Origin: Vespa crabro | Taxonomy: Eukaryota > Arthropoda > Insecta > Hymenoptera > Vespidae | NCBI RefSeq assembly: GCF_910589235.1 | Contig: NC_060968.1 | Coordinates: 744,001-808,000 of the forward strand | Direction of reading: 5' to 3' | Length of the DNA: 64,000 bases | Shown: positions 23,601 to 35,635 of the stretch, in pieces | Position numbering within the stretch: position 1 is the stretch's first letter | Layout: the number at the start of each line of letters is the position of its first letter | The notes under the pieces: generated by a model | What the model saw: only the letters and a program-made list of their open reading frames with translations | The model's database searches: none | What the model was told of the DNA's origin: nothing | Program-made: the position numbers and the translations under genes

Positions 23601-24154
23601 TCAGTTAATTTTGATCTCAATTTGAACTTATTAATACTCATGATTGAGAAAGTTTTTTTCGCATATATAAGTGCTTCTAAATAATGAAAATAACATTCGT
23701 TGAACATGTTTGCACAATTTTGTAAAATCCTGTGAAGATAATCCTTTATAAAAATCAATTAAGGAATTGTTGCCTGTAATTTGATCAGTTTTTCAGTATT
23801 TTCCTGTAATTCGATCAGTTCATCATCTCTATAAATTCAAAGTCACGGATGATCTGACATCGCGGAATATATTTCTAGAGTTTGTAAGGAACTCCTGATT
23901 ATATTAGACTTAAATGACGTTTTTAAATGAAATCAATCGATTTTTTTTTATTTTGTATTATACTCACCAGTAGTGTCAAGAAGATCTACTTTGAGAGTTA
24001 GATTTCCAAGAACACATTCTCTTGAATATAAATCCTCGACAGTTGGCCTGTATCTCTCACTGAAACCTTGTCCTAATAAACGACGTATTATGGCACTCTT
24101 GCCAACAGCAGCGCCACCAAGGACGACCAATCTGATTCTTTCGTGATCGGCCAT
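20608..24154 (-). CDS. Dexras/Rhes-like Ras-family small GTPase (4 exons)
   Basis: Exons on the minus strand: 24154-23968, 23376-23231, 23119-22854 and 20812-20608; phases 1, 0 and 2 join exactly to give 267 aa. G1 is GGAAVGKS (13-20), switch I YRPTVED with Thr38, G3 DTTG (60-63), G4 NKND (120-123), G5 ECSAK (153-157). FPAMRRLSIATAHAFLLVY and EWLFCELPKLR.KV are typical of the RASD (Dexras/Rhes) branch. The last exon gives a Ser/Gly linker, a polybasic stretch (236-253) and C-terminal CNIS, a CAAX prenylation box like Dexras1 CVIS, so membrane anchoring is expected. The residues matching Ras G12 and Q61 are Ala15 and Asp64, suggesting slow GTP hydrolysis. Reading through the exon 3 donor would stop after YIQIM and lose the CAAX box, so the four-exon model is preferred. 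Confidence 0.92.
20813..22853 (-). other. Intron 3 of the Rhes-like GTPase gene
   Basis: 2.04-kb phase-2 intron between a GTATAT donor and a CAAAG acceptor. Mostly AT-rich low-complexity DNA. It contains a notably GC-richer, CpG-rich block at about 21535-21770 (separate entry) and short AATCAGTATTTTA repeats at about 22157-22218. No further exon of this gene is needed for an open frame. Confidence 0.7.
21535..21770. other. CpG-rich block inside GTPase intron 3
   Basis: An island of higher GC with clustered CG dinucleotides, densest at 21685-21718 (GCGCGCTCGCGCGGTCGCCC). It could be an internal promoter, an enhancer or an unrecognised exon. A minus-strand open frame (21774-21532) crosses it but shows no recognised domain. 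No function assigned. Confidence 0.4.
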
Positions 24155-24420
24155 GTTGTTGGTCGCCGACGGTGGCCGTGGCCGACGGCGTATTATTTTT
24201 TCTTTTTTTTTTCTTTCTCTTTTCCTCTCCCTTTCTCTCTCCCTCTAATTCTCTCTCTCTTTTTCTTTCTCTCTTTCTGTTTTTTTTTTATTCAATGACT
24301 ACCTACTTGCTCGTCAATTCAGGAAGGCAAAGCATTACCAGGTACCAGGAAAAAGGATATCCGCTTTTGCTTTAGCAACCTCAACGAAATCCAATATGGC
24401 TGGCTCGGAAAAGAAATTGC
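24155..24420 (-). promoter_or_regulatory. 5' UTR / promoter-proximal region of the Rhes-like GTPase
   Basis: Directly upstream (minus strand) of the ATG at 24154. GC-rich next to the start (GCCGACGGTGGCCGTGGC on the plus strand), then a 90-bp purine tract on the gene strand (24197-24292), then on the minus strand GCCATATTGGATTTCG near 24385-24400, a YY1/Pho-like GCCAT core often found near insect and mammalian transcription starts. The start site itself is not determined. Confidence 0.4.
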
Positions 24421-25531
24421 TTCGATATTAATCCAATTTTTTTCTTCTCCAACTCTTATCAACGATCAATAATTTGCTACCACTATTCCTCTTTTTTTTC
24501 TTCACTTAAAACACGAAAGATCAATAGATCGATCGATCGATCAATCGATATCAAGAATCTTCTCCTCCTGACAAACTGAATTCTTGATTTGCTTTTCTTT
24601 CTCTTTTTCTTCTACTTCTTTTTTTCTTTTTCTTACTTTTTCTCTATTCACTTATTAATTCAGATAGAACTCTCTGGGCACTCTTTAAACTGAGAATTGT
24701 TTGAAATTATTATTGGAATCTAAGTGGTCTAATTCATACAGAATAGTAATTTTCTTGATACTTTGCTTTAGAAAAATTATTAAAATAATGTCAGAAAAAA
24801 GAATTTTTTGATTGAGTTCAAACAATCAGGTTAATGATCACTGAAAAATTAATATGATCTTATGAATAGGATCGATAATTTTTTTCTTTTTCTCTTCCTT
24901 TTTTTTTTTTAATTTTTGCCCTCAAAATACAATATTTTATCTAGTTTCACTAGTGAAAATATTCGATGATTAGATCCAAAATGGTTGTCTTGGTATCCCT
25001 TTCATTTCTGCAATAACAAATAAAAGAAACGAAGTTAATATTTGATTGGGAAGAATTAAATTATGTCACGTATATTTATGATTTGAGTTACTATGATACT
25101 TTATAGAAAGTTTAAGTCATTTTACTTTTTATCCTTGTGTAGCTCTATCACCTATTTCACAAAACTTAACTTTGTTCAAAGGAGCTTACGAAAGAATTGG
25201 AGGGTAAAAGAAGAAAAAGAAAAAAGTAAATGAAAAAAGAAAAACAAAAGAAGAAGAAAAAACGAAAAGAAAAAAAGAGCGCTTAGTTTCGCGAGACGGT
25301 GAAATGTTTTTGCAGTTTCTGTTTCTATGGCCGTAATTTATCGAGTAGTACCACCCTCTCTTCTCTTTATCCCCAAGGGTATTATGAAAGCGAAAGGAAA
25401 AATTGTGGCTTGTCCGGCACAACGATTTATATGTTTGCATTGAATCTTTTCTTTTGTCAAATTTTCTTCCAAAAATTCGATTGAATTTTGTCCTATTACT
25501 TTACGATTTAAGAACTTTTATTGTGTATTAA

Positions 25532-26339
25532 CCGTTTGAGTCCCAAGGAATATTGAAAAAACACTGTCGAAGAATCCCGAACAGCGCAACCGTGCTTTCT
25601 CTAAATGAGTACGAGAAGACTTAAGTGGCACGATAGCATTTCGTTTATTTTATGTCGATGAATCTCAATCGGCGCGATAGCTCTTCTTGTATTTTATGGT
25701 CTGTACATATAAGATGTGTTAAATAACGTGATTCTCGTCTTTTTTACATCGCTCCATCACAAAGTGATTTGGATTAGTAAAGTTACCACGACATAATTTG
25801 CGACAATGCGTAGACTGCAGCACCAAAAATGTAATAAAAAGATCATATTTAATTTTCGAATAATGTAAAAAAAGAAATTCATCCAATATATTTTGATAAA
25901 TACCAATGTTACAAATTATAAGTGTTACTCTCCATTTAAATTGTTTGTTCATAACACAAAAATATTTTTTATTTGTAATTCGTTATTTTATGAAATACTG
26001 TATTATTACATATGCATACTGTAAGTTTATAAATACTTCAAATTTTGTTCGATAAAAATTATTGAGAAGATAACAAAGAAATACAAAATGTTTTAGTTTG
26101 TAATGTATTATTGCACTATTATTATAGTATTGTACCTATTGTAAAATTTATTATTTACATTAAAAGAAAGAGCTGTGTGATAAAGAGCTATGTAGTAGAT
26201 GTACTTGTGTTAGTAAATCTAAGCGCGCGACTTCGACAGTCGATGACGCACCGTCAGTTGTCCACAACATTCGAAATGTGCTGGGTTTTCTGGATATAAA
26301 ATCTGAACAGCACGATCGCGCTGCTTGAGACTCAAATGG
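25532..26339. mobile_element. piggyBac-like non-autonomous element, TTAA-flanked
   Basis: An 808-bp segment with TTAA at both edges (25528-25531 and 26340-26343). Including the TTAA, its inverted ends read TTAACCGTTTGAGTCCCAAG and (complement) TTAACCATTTGAGTCTCAAG: 18 of 20 match. Subterminal inverted motifs are also present: AACAGCGCAACCGTGCT inside the left end and AGCGCGATCGTGCTGTTC inside the right end. TTAA duplication, short ends and internal subterminal repeats are the piggyBac plan. The interior has a short minus-strand frame (25952-25719) with no recognisable piggyBac motifs, so the element is non-autonomous or decayed. Confidence 0.82.
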
Positions 26340-27257
26340 TTAATTGTCCTTGTTCAAAATACAGGACATGTATAGATATTTAGGTACCAGGACAGCCTGG
26401 TAATTTTTATTTCTTTTTTTCTTTTTTATTACTCTCTTGATACTATCTAATAATTCTTGATTTATTTCAATATCTAATTATATTTATAATATAATTCTTT
26501 TTTGTCAATAGGAACTTACAATTATTTTCATAATAATTATAATAATTATACTGTATATTGTTAATAATTAACAAACTGGTTGAAATCAGAATGCAATTTG
26601 TTGATGATAAAAATACTTAAATAAATTATTATATTCGTATTACGAGATAAGTAAATTAAGTAATAGTAACAATAAATTTAATGATAAATAAAAACAAATA
26701 AATGATAAAGTAATAAATAAACTAATAATACATTAATATATAGTAATAAAATAGCATACATAAAACAATTAAATAATTAAAAAATCTAAATAAAAAAATT
26801 AAAAGGAACTTAAAAATAGTAAATAAAAATGTAAAAAAATCTAATTAAATAAATTAAAAAAATTTTTAAACCGATATTATTACTGATTCAACAGCTGGGA
26901 CGATTAAATATTCATTATAATTATACAAAAGAAAGTTAAGGAATAATAATTATAAAACAATATTTATAATATTAATAATAATAATAATAATTCATAAATT
27001 CATTGCAGTGTTTATTCATAATATATCATAAAGCCTCTTTCTGCTCGATTAGTTTACACAAATGCCTTAAAGGACCAGACATTTAAATTATCTAATTTAC
27101 CTAATATCATTATATATAATTAATTTAATTATAATATCATTATCATAACTTATTTATTATATATAAATAAGTATATAAATATATATATATGTTATACATT
27201 TTTTTTATTTACATGAAAAAAACGTACTTATTATTACAACAACAAAAAAGCAACAAC

Positions 27258-27296
<39 letters not shown>
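27258..27296. repeat. (AAT)n microsatellite
   Basis: 13 AAT units followed by GAT/GAC-rich sequence to about 27350; the Asn/Asp-rich open frame across it is not considered real. Confidence 0.9.
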
Positions 27297-27298
<2 letters not shown>

Positions 27299-28020
27299 AG
27301 ATGATGATGACCATGACGAGGATGATGATGATGGCGATAATGATAATGATAATATTAAAATATCGCGACAAGCAAACAAATGTAGACAGATTTAAAAATA
27401 ATAGAAGAAAACACAAGAAAACATCAATTCAATAGAAAATACAAGCGAAGACTTATATTCGCATATTCATATCAGAAGTCAATTTTAGAAATACTTTTAA
27501 TGCAATTAATACGCACGCTAAATCAGTTCTGACTTATTCATTCGGAACAGTCAAATGGTCCAAAACATATCTTTAGAAGAACTAACCAAACTAAATCGAA
27601 CAAAATTCACGAATAATCTGAAACTATTTGAACGAACTTATACATTGAACTAATCACAATAAGCAGAGATAAAGGAGAAAGAGATTAATAGACATACAGA
27701 CACTATATCAGGATACAGAAATAGAGATGCTACGAAACTATTTGAAAGAACAAAATCTAGTCACTTCATTAAACAGTCATCAAAGCAGAGAAACAAAATT
27801 TATTATTCAACCTGAAACGAAAAAAAATACAAAAGGACACGCACATAACTACGACGTAGTAAAAAAGAAAGAACTATCGTCCATAAAAGTACTAAATGAT
27901 AAATACTATAATACCAAATTCAAACATGGATAAATGATTTTCATAGAAATTGCTCACATCCATACGATCACGATATAACCAAAAAAAAGTATAATTGTTC
28001 AAAAAATTACTAATCCTTAA

Positions 28021-28084
28021 CGGACCCCTTCCGTTGCACTGCAGCGACAAAGACTGTTGTCAGGTCGGAAGTGATTTACGACAG
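28021..28084. mobile_element. Tiny TTAA-flanked inverted-repeat insertion (tentative)
   Basis: A 64-bp GC-richer segment between TTAA (28017-28020) and TTAA (28085-28088). The flanks form TCCTTAAC and GTTAAGGA, and each half carries CTTCCG in inverted orientation. It could be a minimal piggyBac-like MITE or a chance hairpin. Confidence 0.35.
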
Positions 28085-28252
28085 TTAAGGACTAAATAGC
28101 AAGTACTATAATATCATTTAATATCCAAACATGGATGAACAACTCTGAACAGAAATCGATCACAGCAAGATAATTTCCCCCTCATTCTCATAAACATAAG
28201 AAATTATTCAAGCAATACAGGGACAACGTTATAATAACAAGAAACTATCTAA

Positions 28253-28586
28253 TCTTCGAAATCAAAGGGACTAATAGACACAGACACATGTAAAAGATCC
28301 TATCAATACAGGGAAACAATAGAGCACGTAATAGGATCATGTAAATTACTAACTGGAACAGATTATATTTACGGAACACAATGCTGCATCGAAGATCAGA
28401 TATCAAGAATTCGCAATACGAAATTGTCTTATACAATCACGTCTTATTTAATTATTGCCAACCACAAGAAATACGATAACAAGAGATTGTCTATGTACAA
28501 ATATATACTGGTAAACATACTCGAAAAACAAGATTATGAATATTGTTTGGATAAAGTGTTAAAGATGGTTAAAGCAATAGGCCGAC

Positions 28587-28591
<5 letters not shown>
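28253..28591 (+). pseudogene. Non-LTR retrotransposon C-terminal fragment (R2/R4-like)
   Basis: An open stretch of about 112 codons, ending at a TAA (28589-28591), contains DTDTCKRSYQYRETIEHV followed by IGSCKLLTGTDY. A Cys, then ETIEH, then GC/SC-x-L-L-x(3)-D/E-Y is the zinc-binding C-terminal block after the reverse transcriptase of R2/R4/Dong-type elements. The second Cys (here Ser) and the usual following basic His block have been lost, so it is degenerate. No reverse transcriptase core is readable upstream in 27500-28250. Clade is inferred from one motif only. Confidence 0.55.

Positions 28592-28592
<1 letters not shown>

Positions 28593-28621
<29 letters not shown>
28593..28621. repeat. 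(GA)n microsatellite
   Basis: 14 GA units immediately after the retrotransposon fragment. Confidence 0.95.
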
Positions 28622-28623
<2 letters not shown>

Positions 28624-28649
28624 TAAACAATTTGGTGACACTATAATAG

Positions 28650-28653
<4 letters not shown>

Positions 28654-28741
<88 letters not shown>
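28654..28741. repeat. (AAT)n microsatellite
   Basis: About 29 AAT units, among the longest trinucleotide tracts in the window. It lies 60 bp beyond the end of the retrotransposon fragment. Confidence 0.98.
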
Positions 28742-28742
<1 letters not shown>

Positions 28743-28919
28743 CGATTATTGGAATGAAAATTATGATTGGAATCCAATGGAAAGAGTAAAAAGAAAAAAA
28801 AAATATAGGAGGAACAGAGAACGTCCAAACGTTTTGATTTACAGGTGGGTTTTTGATATATTTGTTACTTTTGTTTTTCCTTTTTTTTTCTTCTCTTCCT
28901 TCTCTTTTTTATTTTTATT

Positions 28920-29150
28920 CGAAAATGTTGAAAACGGTCGCGGCTGTTTCCAACGCGGAAAATCGTTGCTCGTGACAGGTGTCCCATTTAAAGCGACGCT
29001 TTAATCACGAAACTCGTTAGCCGCGACGAAAAGCCGTAATTGCGTCTCTCACCTCCACCCTGCTCTTTTCCTCATCCTCATCCTCCTTCTCCTCTATCTC
29101 CTTTTCCTCCACGCCACTTAACCTCAACGTGATCTCAACTATCTACTTTT
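28920..29150. promoter_or_regulatory. GC-richer candidate regulatory element
   Basis: Complex, non-repetitive, CG-containing sequence standing out from AT-rich surroundings, with an E-box CAGGTG (28977-28982) and GCGACG repeats, followed by a C-rich CTCCT tract at 29050-29115. No long open frame with family similarity. A conserved non-coding element or unannotated promoter is the likeliest explanation, untested. Confidence 0.3.
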
Positions 29151-29159
29151 CGTCTATTT

Positions 29160-32100
29160 TTCTTTTCTATCCCTCAATAATATCCGAATAATTGCGAATT
29201 TGTTGAAGCTACAGATCGAGGTTTTTTCTTTCTCTTTTTTCTTTTTCATTTTCATTTCATTTATCTTCTTTTTTTTTATTTTTTGTGTTGTTATTCGTTT
29301 TGTTTCTCCTATCGATTAAATCTTGTCAAATCAATTTTTCGAAGTCTCCGTATTATATGCGTTTAAAATAAAAAATTATAATTGTAATAAAATTTTATTT
29401 CTTAGTTTATTAAATTTATATTTTTTTTCTTTCTTTTTTTTTTAACGATTTTCATATTATCAATTATATTATTGATGTTAATTTGATTTTTAGATTATCC
29501 ATTTTATTATGAATTTTTTTCCTCTTTTTGTCACAAAACTTTAAATTTTTTAATTCTTTATTGCATTTTTTTCTTATCATTACTATCATTATTATTTTAT
29601 TATTATTATGATAAGATGAAAAATATATAAAGAAGTCAACGTTTTCATTAATAATTATATTAAATTTAATATTAATTATTATATTAAAAAATCTCATTTT
29701 TGGATTAATTTTGTTAATACTACGATTTATATTTCTTTAATATTTTCTCATTAAAATGATTAATTTTCATAATGAATGAAATATTTCGAAGCAAACTTGA
29801 ATTGTAAAATTCTAATTGGAGTAATCAGAGTAAATAAGAATTGTGTATGTGCGTATGTACATATATTTCATAAAAAACGATTAGAAATGTATACATAACA
29901 TATAAATTTATATATGTATATAAATGTATACATAGATTTTTCTTTTCGTTAAGACTTAAACCAAGCAAAACGGATTAATTGCACGAGCGTTTATTACTGA
30001 CAACGAGAATAAGAAAATTCTCATCGTTCTCAGAGTATCGTCATAATTATTCGTGTAATTATTGCTCGTTCGAATCCATTTAATTATTCTTTTTCTTCTT
30101 TTTATTAATATTATTATTATCATTATCATTGTTCATCTTCACTTCGTACGAATCTTTTATTTTATATATGTAATTATTATTATTATTAATATTATTTCTT
30201 TTTTATACTAACAAATTTTTACATTATTATTTTTAGATATTATTTTTTATCAGTCATTATTAATGAACAATTTCAGATTGAAATAAATTTCTTTTCTTTT
30301 TCTTTCTCTTTTTTTTCTTAATTCTCAAATTACTCATCAAATTTTTTCATTTGAAATTCATTTCTATTGAATTATTTTTTTCAAATCAGTTAATAGTTTA
30401 ATACATATTTATTATTTTATATAATAAATAAGATCGTAATGAATAATAATTATTATTATTATTTTTATCTAGCTAATAAATAATTCGAACTAAACATTAT
30501 AATTTTATTTTATTTTCTTCTTTTTAAATTTTAAATCGATATTGGATCAAACAATATATTCATTCGTGAAATTGATTTCGTTAATTTTTTTTTTTTTTAG
30601 TTGATCAGCAATTGAATAAATTCTTGAAGAGAACTTGAGGTAAAAATCAATCAGAGAAACGAGTCCCAAAAGATCACATGCAGCCTGGGTTGCAAGAGTA
30701 TGGTATAAAGGGCCACAAGTATTACGTACGTACACCCTAACTGACATTCAATTTCCATGGCAACGGCGAAGCTCGTCAAAGGGAAATGCGAATCTCTCGT
30801 AATGTATTAGTGTGCACGTGTATTTGTGTGTGTCTGTTCGCATCTATGCGTGTGCGCGTGTTTGCTATTTCTCTAAAGGGCTGTTACTGAGGAAAATGTA
30901 GCTAATAAACTATGCCACTTTTAGCCTAACCATTGACCACCATAAAAAAAGGAGTTATAAATGTTTTATCGAGAAATACCGATCGTCCATCCTTGGTAAA
31001 AGAAGGAAAAAAAAACGGAAGACAAAAAATGAAGTCTGATATTTAAAAGATACGAACAATTAAATAATTAATTGATATTTTTTAGACGATTTTGTTGAAA
31101 TTTTTTACACATTTTTCCTTTGTCTAGTTAATAATGAGATTATTCCACTTTTTATTTTATTTTATTTATTTTTATTTCCCTATTTTTTCTTTTTTCTATT
31201 TTATTGTGAATAATCGACAAATTTTTATGGCGTTCGATTGCCAGAGGAAAAAAAGTCGATTTTTGAGAATCACAAACAATTAAATAATTCATTAATACCA
31301 TTGAAGTAATATTTTTATAAATTTATAAGACCATGTAATATATTTTTGTATTATTTCTCTTTTCTTCGTTTTAATAAGAATCGTATCCAACGATTATATT
31401 TTATTCTATCTTTTGTATCGTTAACAATTGATAATTTTCGTTACTTTCTAATGTTCCAGTCCCTTTCCTCCTTTCCCCCTCCTTTTTACTTTCATTTAAA
31501 TTTTTCTCATCGGAGAGTGACCTTTGTTCGATACAGCCCTTTTATTTCGATTAACGGACCTCGTGCCGTCCTACCGTGATTGTTTTCTTCCCCAACAATC
31601 CCTTTTCTCTAATGAAATTCTCGCGTATCTATCTACAAAAGACGTGGGAACGCGATACGCGGAATAATTATTTTCTCGTTTGTTGCTATTCCATCGTTCA
31701 CGTGGTGAACGAACAAAAACTCATTGAACCGAACTATTGAACAATTACTTTTGGAAAACTCATCTTTCCTTTTTCTCTTCTTTTTCTTTTTTATTTTTTA
31801 ATGCAATTCGTCATTTTAAATACTCGAATTAATAACAAAACGTGTTCAACATTTTCTACATTGTTTTTCGAACTGACAGGAAAAGAATGAAAAAAAAGAA
31901 AAAAGAAATATTTTTTAAATACATATAAATGTTCTTTCCGTTTTTTGATCATGTAAAAATGTATAAATTCGATCGAACGTTTATAAAATTATAATAATGT
32001 ATAAACGTTTATAAAAATTAAATATAATGATACGTGATCAATGGTTTAATTTTTAATCGATGGAAATGTTTCTTAATACACATTATTTATTTGTACTTTA

Positions 32101-34040
32101 ATATTTTATATGTAATGCCTGGGTATATGCAAAACTTCATAATTCGTCGATAATGTCGTTTAAAAGTATTATTTATTCATAAGAAATTACTCTTTTTTAT
32201 GCTTCTTGAGATAGGCAATGCATTAAAAGTTTTTTTATATCATCTAGTTAGTACGACAAAAAAGGATATTAATAATTTATTAAACATAAATAAACATCGA
32301 TCAAAGAATCGAACATAACGCTTATTTATTTCACGACGATATTTTCCCTCATATTTCCGATTTTCTTTTTATATCCAAGCCAAGAATGGAGTGAGCCTGT
32401 TATATTGAAAATCAGTCGGAGTGACTAAGGATATTTCCCTGAGGGAACGAATGGAATATGAATAATATATCCCTTATTGTCTTCCTCCATTTGCTGTCAT
32501 GATATGTCTTACCGAACGAATGAAATCGAAATAATAATATCAAATTTCAACGAATGAACTCAACAATTTTTTTTTAACAATTTTCGTATTTTTTTAATAA
32601 GCATAAACACAAACATACACACACATTATTATTAACTATATGTAATATAAAAAAATATATATATATTTTTAATTTTTATTTAAAAAAAGACATCGAAAAT
32701 TTTGAGTAAGTTGGTAAAATAAAAATTCGAAAAGAAATCAGGTGATATCGTTTATATCATGTGTCATGTGTCAAATATCGCATACTTTATAATAGCTATT
32801 AGATCTTTTGCATTAGTATTTTTAAATATTTTTAATACATTTTTAAAATAAACGTAAAAAAAATATTAATACATAATATAAGTGGTCAATATTACATCTT
32901 AATAAAAAAAAAGATTAATGAAAAATCTGTCAGTATTTTACTTTAAATATTTCTAAATATAATAATTTGTTAGTATGTTAAATAGATAATCAGTAATTAT
33001 AATAAAATCAATCAGTATTTATAAAAATATTATCTACTGACAATATATTATAAATACAGATCAATATTTTCATGTACTTACATACTGTTTATTTATTTTA
33101 CAAAATATGTATCATTAATATCAATAGCATCAAAATATTATCATTAATTAATAAAAATAGAATTATTTTCTAATTATTGCTAAGATGGCGATATAAAAAA
33201 CGATGATTTGGGAAATGTCTTTAAACTTTCAATGATTTTCTTTGGTAATTGTAATTTACTAATTTATTCTCTCGAATATATATACATATATTTACGTACG
33301 CGTTATACACATGTACACATAGACGATCTCTTGTTATCGTATTTCTTGTGGTTGGCAATAATTAACTATCGATCATGTAACCTGTCTCTTTCTCTCTCTC
33401 TCTCTCCCTACCTCTATGATTATATAGCTAACGTCGAGGTTTAATCGCGAACTATATTATCTTGTCTGAATGTATAAGAGATACAGATTTAACCGCAAAT
33501 TCCTACGCAAATTCCTAATACACGTGTTGTGATGGTTATAGAGTTAACCACTCTTAGCGTTAACTATTTGATAGGCTGTCTGGTTTAAATAAATGTTTCA
33601 TTTAAAGATAAAACTATCGTATATGATATAAGAAATTAATTGAGTAATTTGATAAAATCATTATTATTTGAAATTTCTCGCTGGAATATAATATAATTAC
33701 TTATAATATAATATAATTACTTGTAATATGGTAATTAATACTGTCCGTATTAATATTTATTAATGAAGTAATAATTATTAATAATGTCATTATCAATAAT
33801 TATTAAGTATAAATAATTAATTCTATATTACAGGTAATAATTTATATATACTTTTTTCTTTTTCATTTTGATTTTTTTGTTTATTTTTTATTTTTCAACT
33901 TTTCTGTCAAAACTGATAACTGTCGATTAATTCTCTATAATTCAATATATTTTTTGGTAGAAAAATAAATAATACATAATGTAAAAGTTATATTAACACT
34001 CTATCGAAAAGTTTTGGAAAAGTAATTGGAGAGTATATAA
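29160..34040. other. Gene-free stretch with scattered higher-complexity islands
   Basis: No exon recognised. Two islands differ from the AT-rich background: 30640-30790 (CCATGGCAAC, an RFX/X-box-like half site at 30758-30767) and 31495-31700 (unique GC-richer sequence). Others are AT-rich, T-tract-rich or short microsatellites, such as CT at 33390-33405. Confidence 0.5.
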
Positions 34041-34044
34041 AATG

Positions 34045-34500
34045 ACTGAGTCAGAAATAAGTTATATACAGTTCAAAATTAGAAAATTTAAAAAAGATGT
34101 TTTCAAGAACAAATGATAGAACCGGAATTTGATAACAGTTTTTAATCAATGATAAAATCGGCGGACCCTAAGTAAATTTTATTCTGATGAAATACATTTT
34201 TTTTGATTGCATAGTGCCAGTGGACTTATAATTTTGTTAATAAAGAAATAATTAACCTTTGACTGTAATTAGTATTACAATGATATTTTAAGGTAAAACT
34301 GATCGTTTTAGTGTGAACAAAATTTATTTTCTTCTAATCACGTGCGTATTTCAGTTAATCTTTGCAAACACATTAGTCGATACTCGGACTAAGTGTAACA
34401 ATATGGTGAGAATTGTATTATAAGCATATTTAAAAAAGATTTGCAAACTTCAGATATTTTAAAAATATTTAGAAACTACTATTTAATTGTTATTTATCAA
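34045..34500. repeat. Interspersed repeat family A, copy 1
   Basis: About 456 bp that recur with few differences at 48858-49288, in the same orientation. Shared landmarks include ATGATAGAACCGGA, GCATAGTGCCAGTGGAC and CTCGGACTAAGTGTAACA. Similarity starts near ACTGAGTCAG and ends sharply after TTTATCAA. Copies differ by substitutions plus about a 25-bp indel near the left end. No open frame and no clear inverted ends; type unknown, likely a non-autonomous transposon. Confidence 0.88.
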
Positions 34501-34989
34501 TTTTTAGTATCTCTGTTCTAATAATCGTGAAAGACGGTTTAGTTAGCCGTATGTTTGATTAGGTATATACATTCGATTTAGGTAATCATTTGTAGCAACT
34601 AGGCGAACTACGGGCTTAAAGATATAAAGATGTCTTGAGAATGATTACGAGTTTATCTATCGGGCGAGATAACCGTTGGCAAACAAGCCAGACAAATGTC
34701 ATAAACTACTGAACTCAGATAAAGGAAAATTGTCAAAGAAGATGAGAGAAACTGACAGAAAGGAAAGTAATACCAAGTATGATAATAAAGAAAAGATTTC
34801 ATTAGAAAGTCTTTTAAAAGTATAAATAAAATTTTAACATGAAATTTTCATATTAAATTCTAGTTTCAATTCCAATTTAATACTAATTTCAATATTTTAA
34901 TCGTCTGACAAAAAAAAGAAATGGAAAAGAAAAGAAAATTCTATACTGACTACTTTTCGTTTAGAAATGAAATGTTAAATATATTTATA

Positions 34990-35210
34990 ACAGTCATTAT
35001 TTAATCAATCAATTGATTAATTGATTTATTTAGTTACATATTTAACTTATTTTGTAATATTTTTTTATAAAATTATTATTAAAAATTATAACTTTCTCAT
35101 AAATGATTAATTTATTTAGTTATATACTTATATAATTGATTCATAATATTAATTTTTCTTTACAAAATTTTTTATTCTTATTATTATTAAAAATTATAAC
35201 TTTCTCATTA
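34990..35210. repeat. Two-copy tandem duplication of about 105 bp
   Basis: Two adjacent AT-rich units, each starting GATTAATTxATTTATTTAGTTA and ending TTAAAAATTATAACTTTCTCAT (the first near 35099, the second near 35209). Confidence 0.75.
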
Positions 35211-35601
35211 GACCGATAATAATCCTAATGCAGGTTGAATTAATAATAAACAACATGATGATTTATTTATTTTGTCGTACACGCGAGTCAAGCTACGTTT
35301 CGATGTACATTATGCATAAATCCTTGTGTCGTAGGACATTAGCCATAATTAAATTACGAAGTATATATTATATGCGTACAAACCTCTGTCCCTCTGTCTT
35401 TTTTTTCTTTCTCATATTTTCTCGATTCGATATATCTATGATTTTGTTCATCTCTTTTGAACTCATCCGTAAGCCCCTTTTATGTCACCCTCTCATTCTC
35501 CTTTCTTTTTCTCTTCGCGAATTTATCCTCTTCAATGTCATTGCATGAATTTTTTATCGCACGTGCGATTGCTTACTAACTTTTGTCTATTTTCTCTCTC
35601 T

Positions 35602-35635
<34 letters not shown>

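Larger units (their letters stand above)
24421..27940. other. Non-coding, upstream of the GTPase gene
   Basis: No host exon seen. Holds a (GATC)n-like stretch at 24524-24549, T-rich and A-rich low-complexity DNA, the piggyBac-like element at 25532-26339, AT-rich sequence dominated by AATAAAT-type words (26600-26880), and an (AAT)n microsatellite. Confidence 0.6.
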
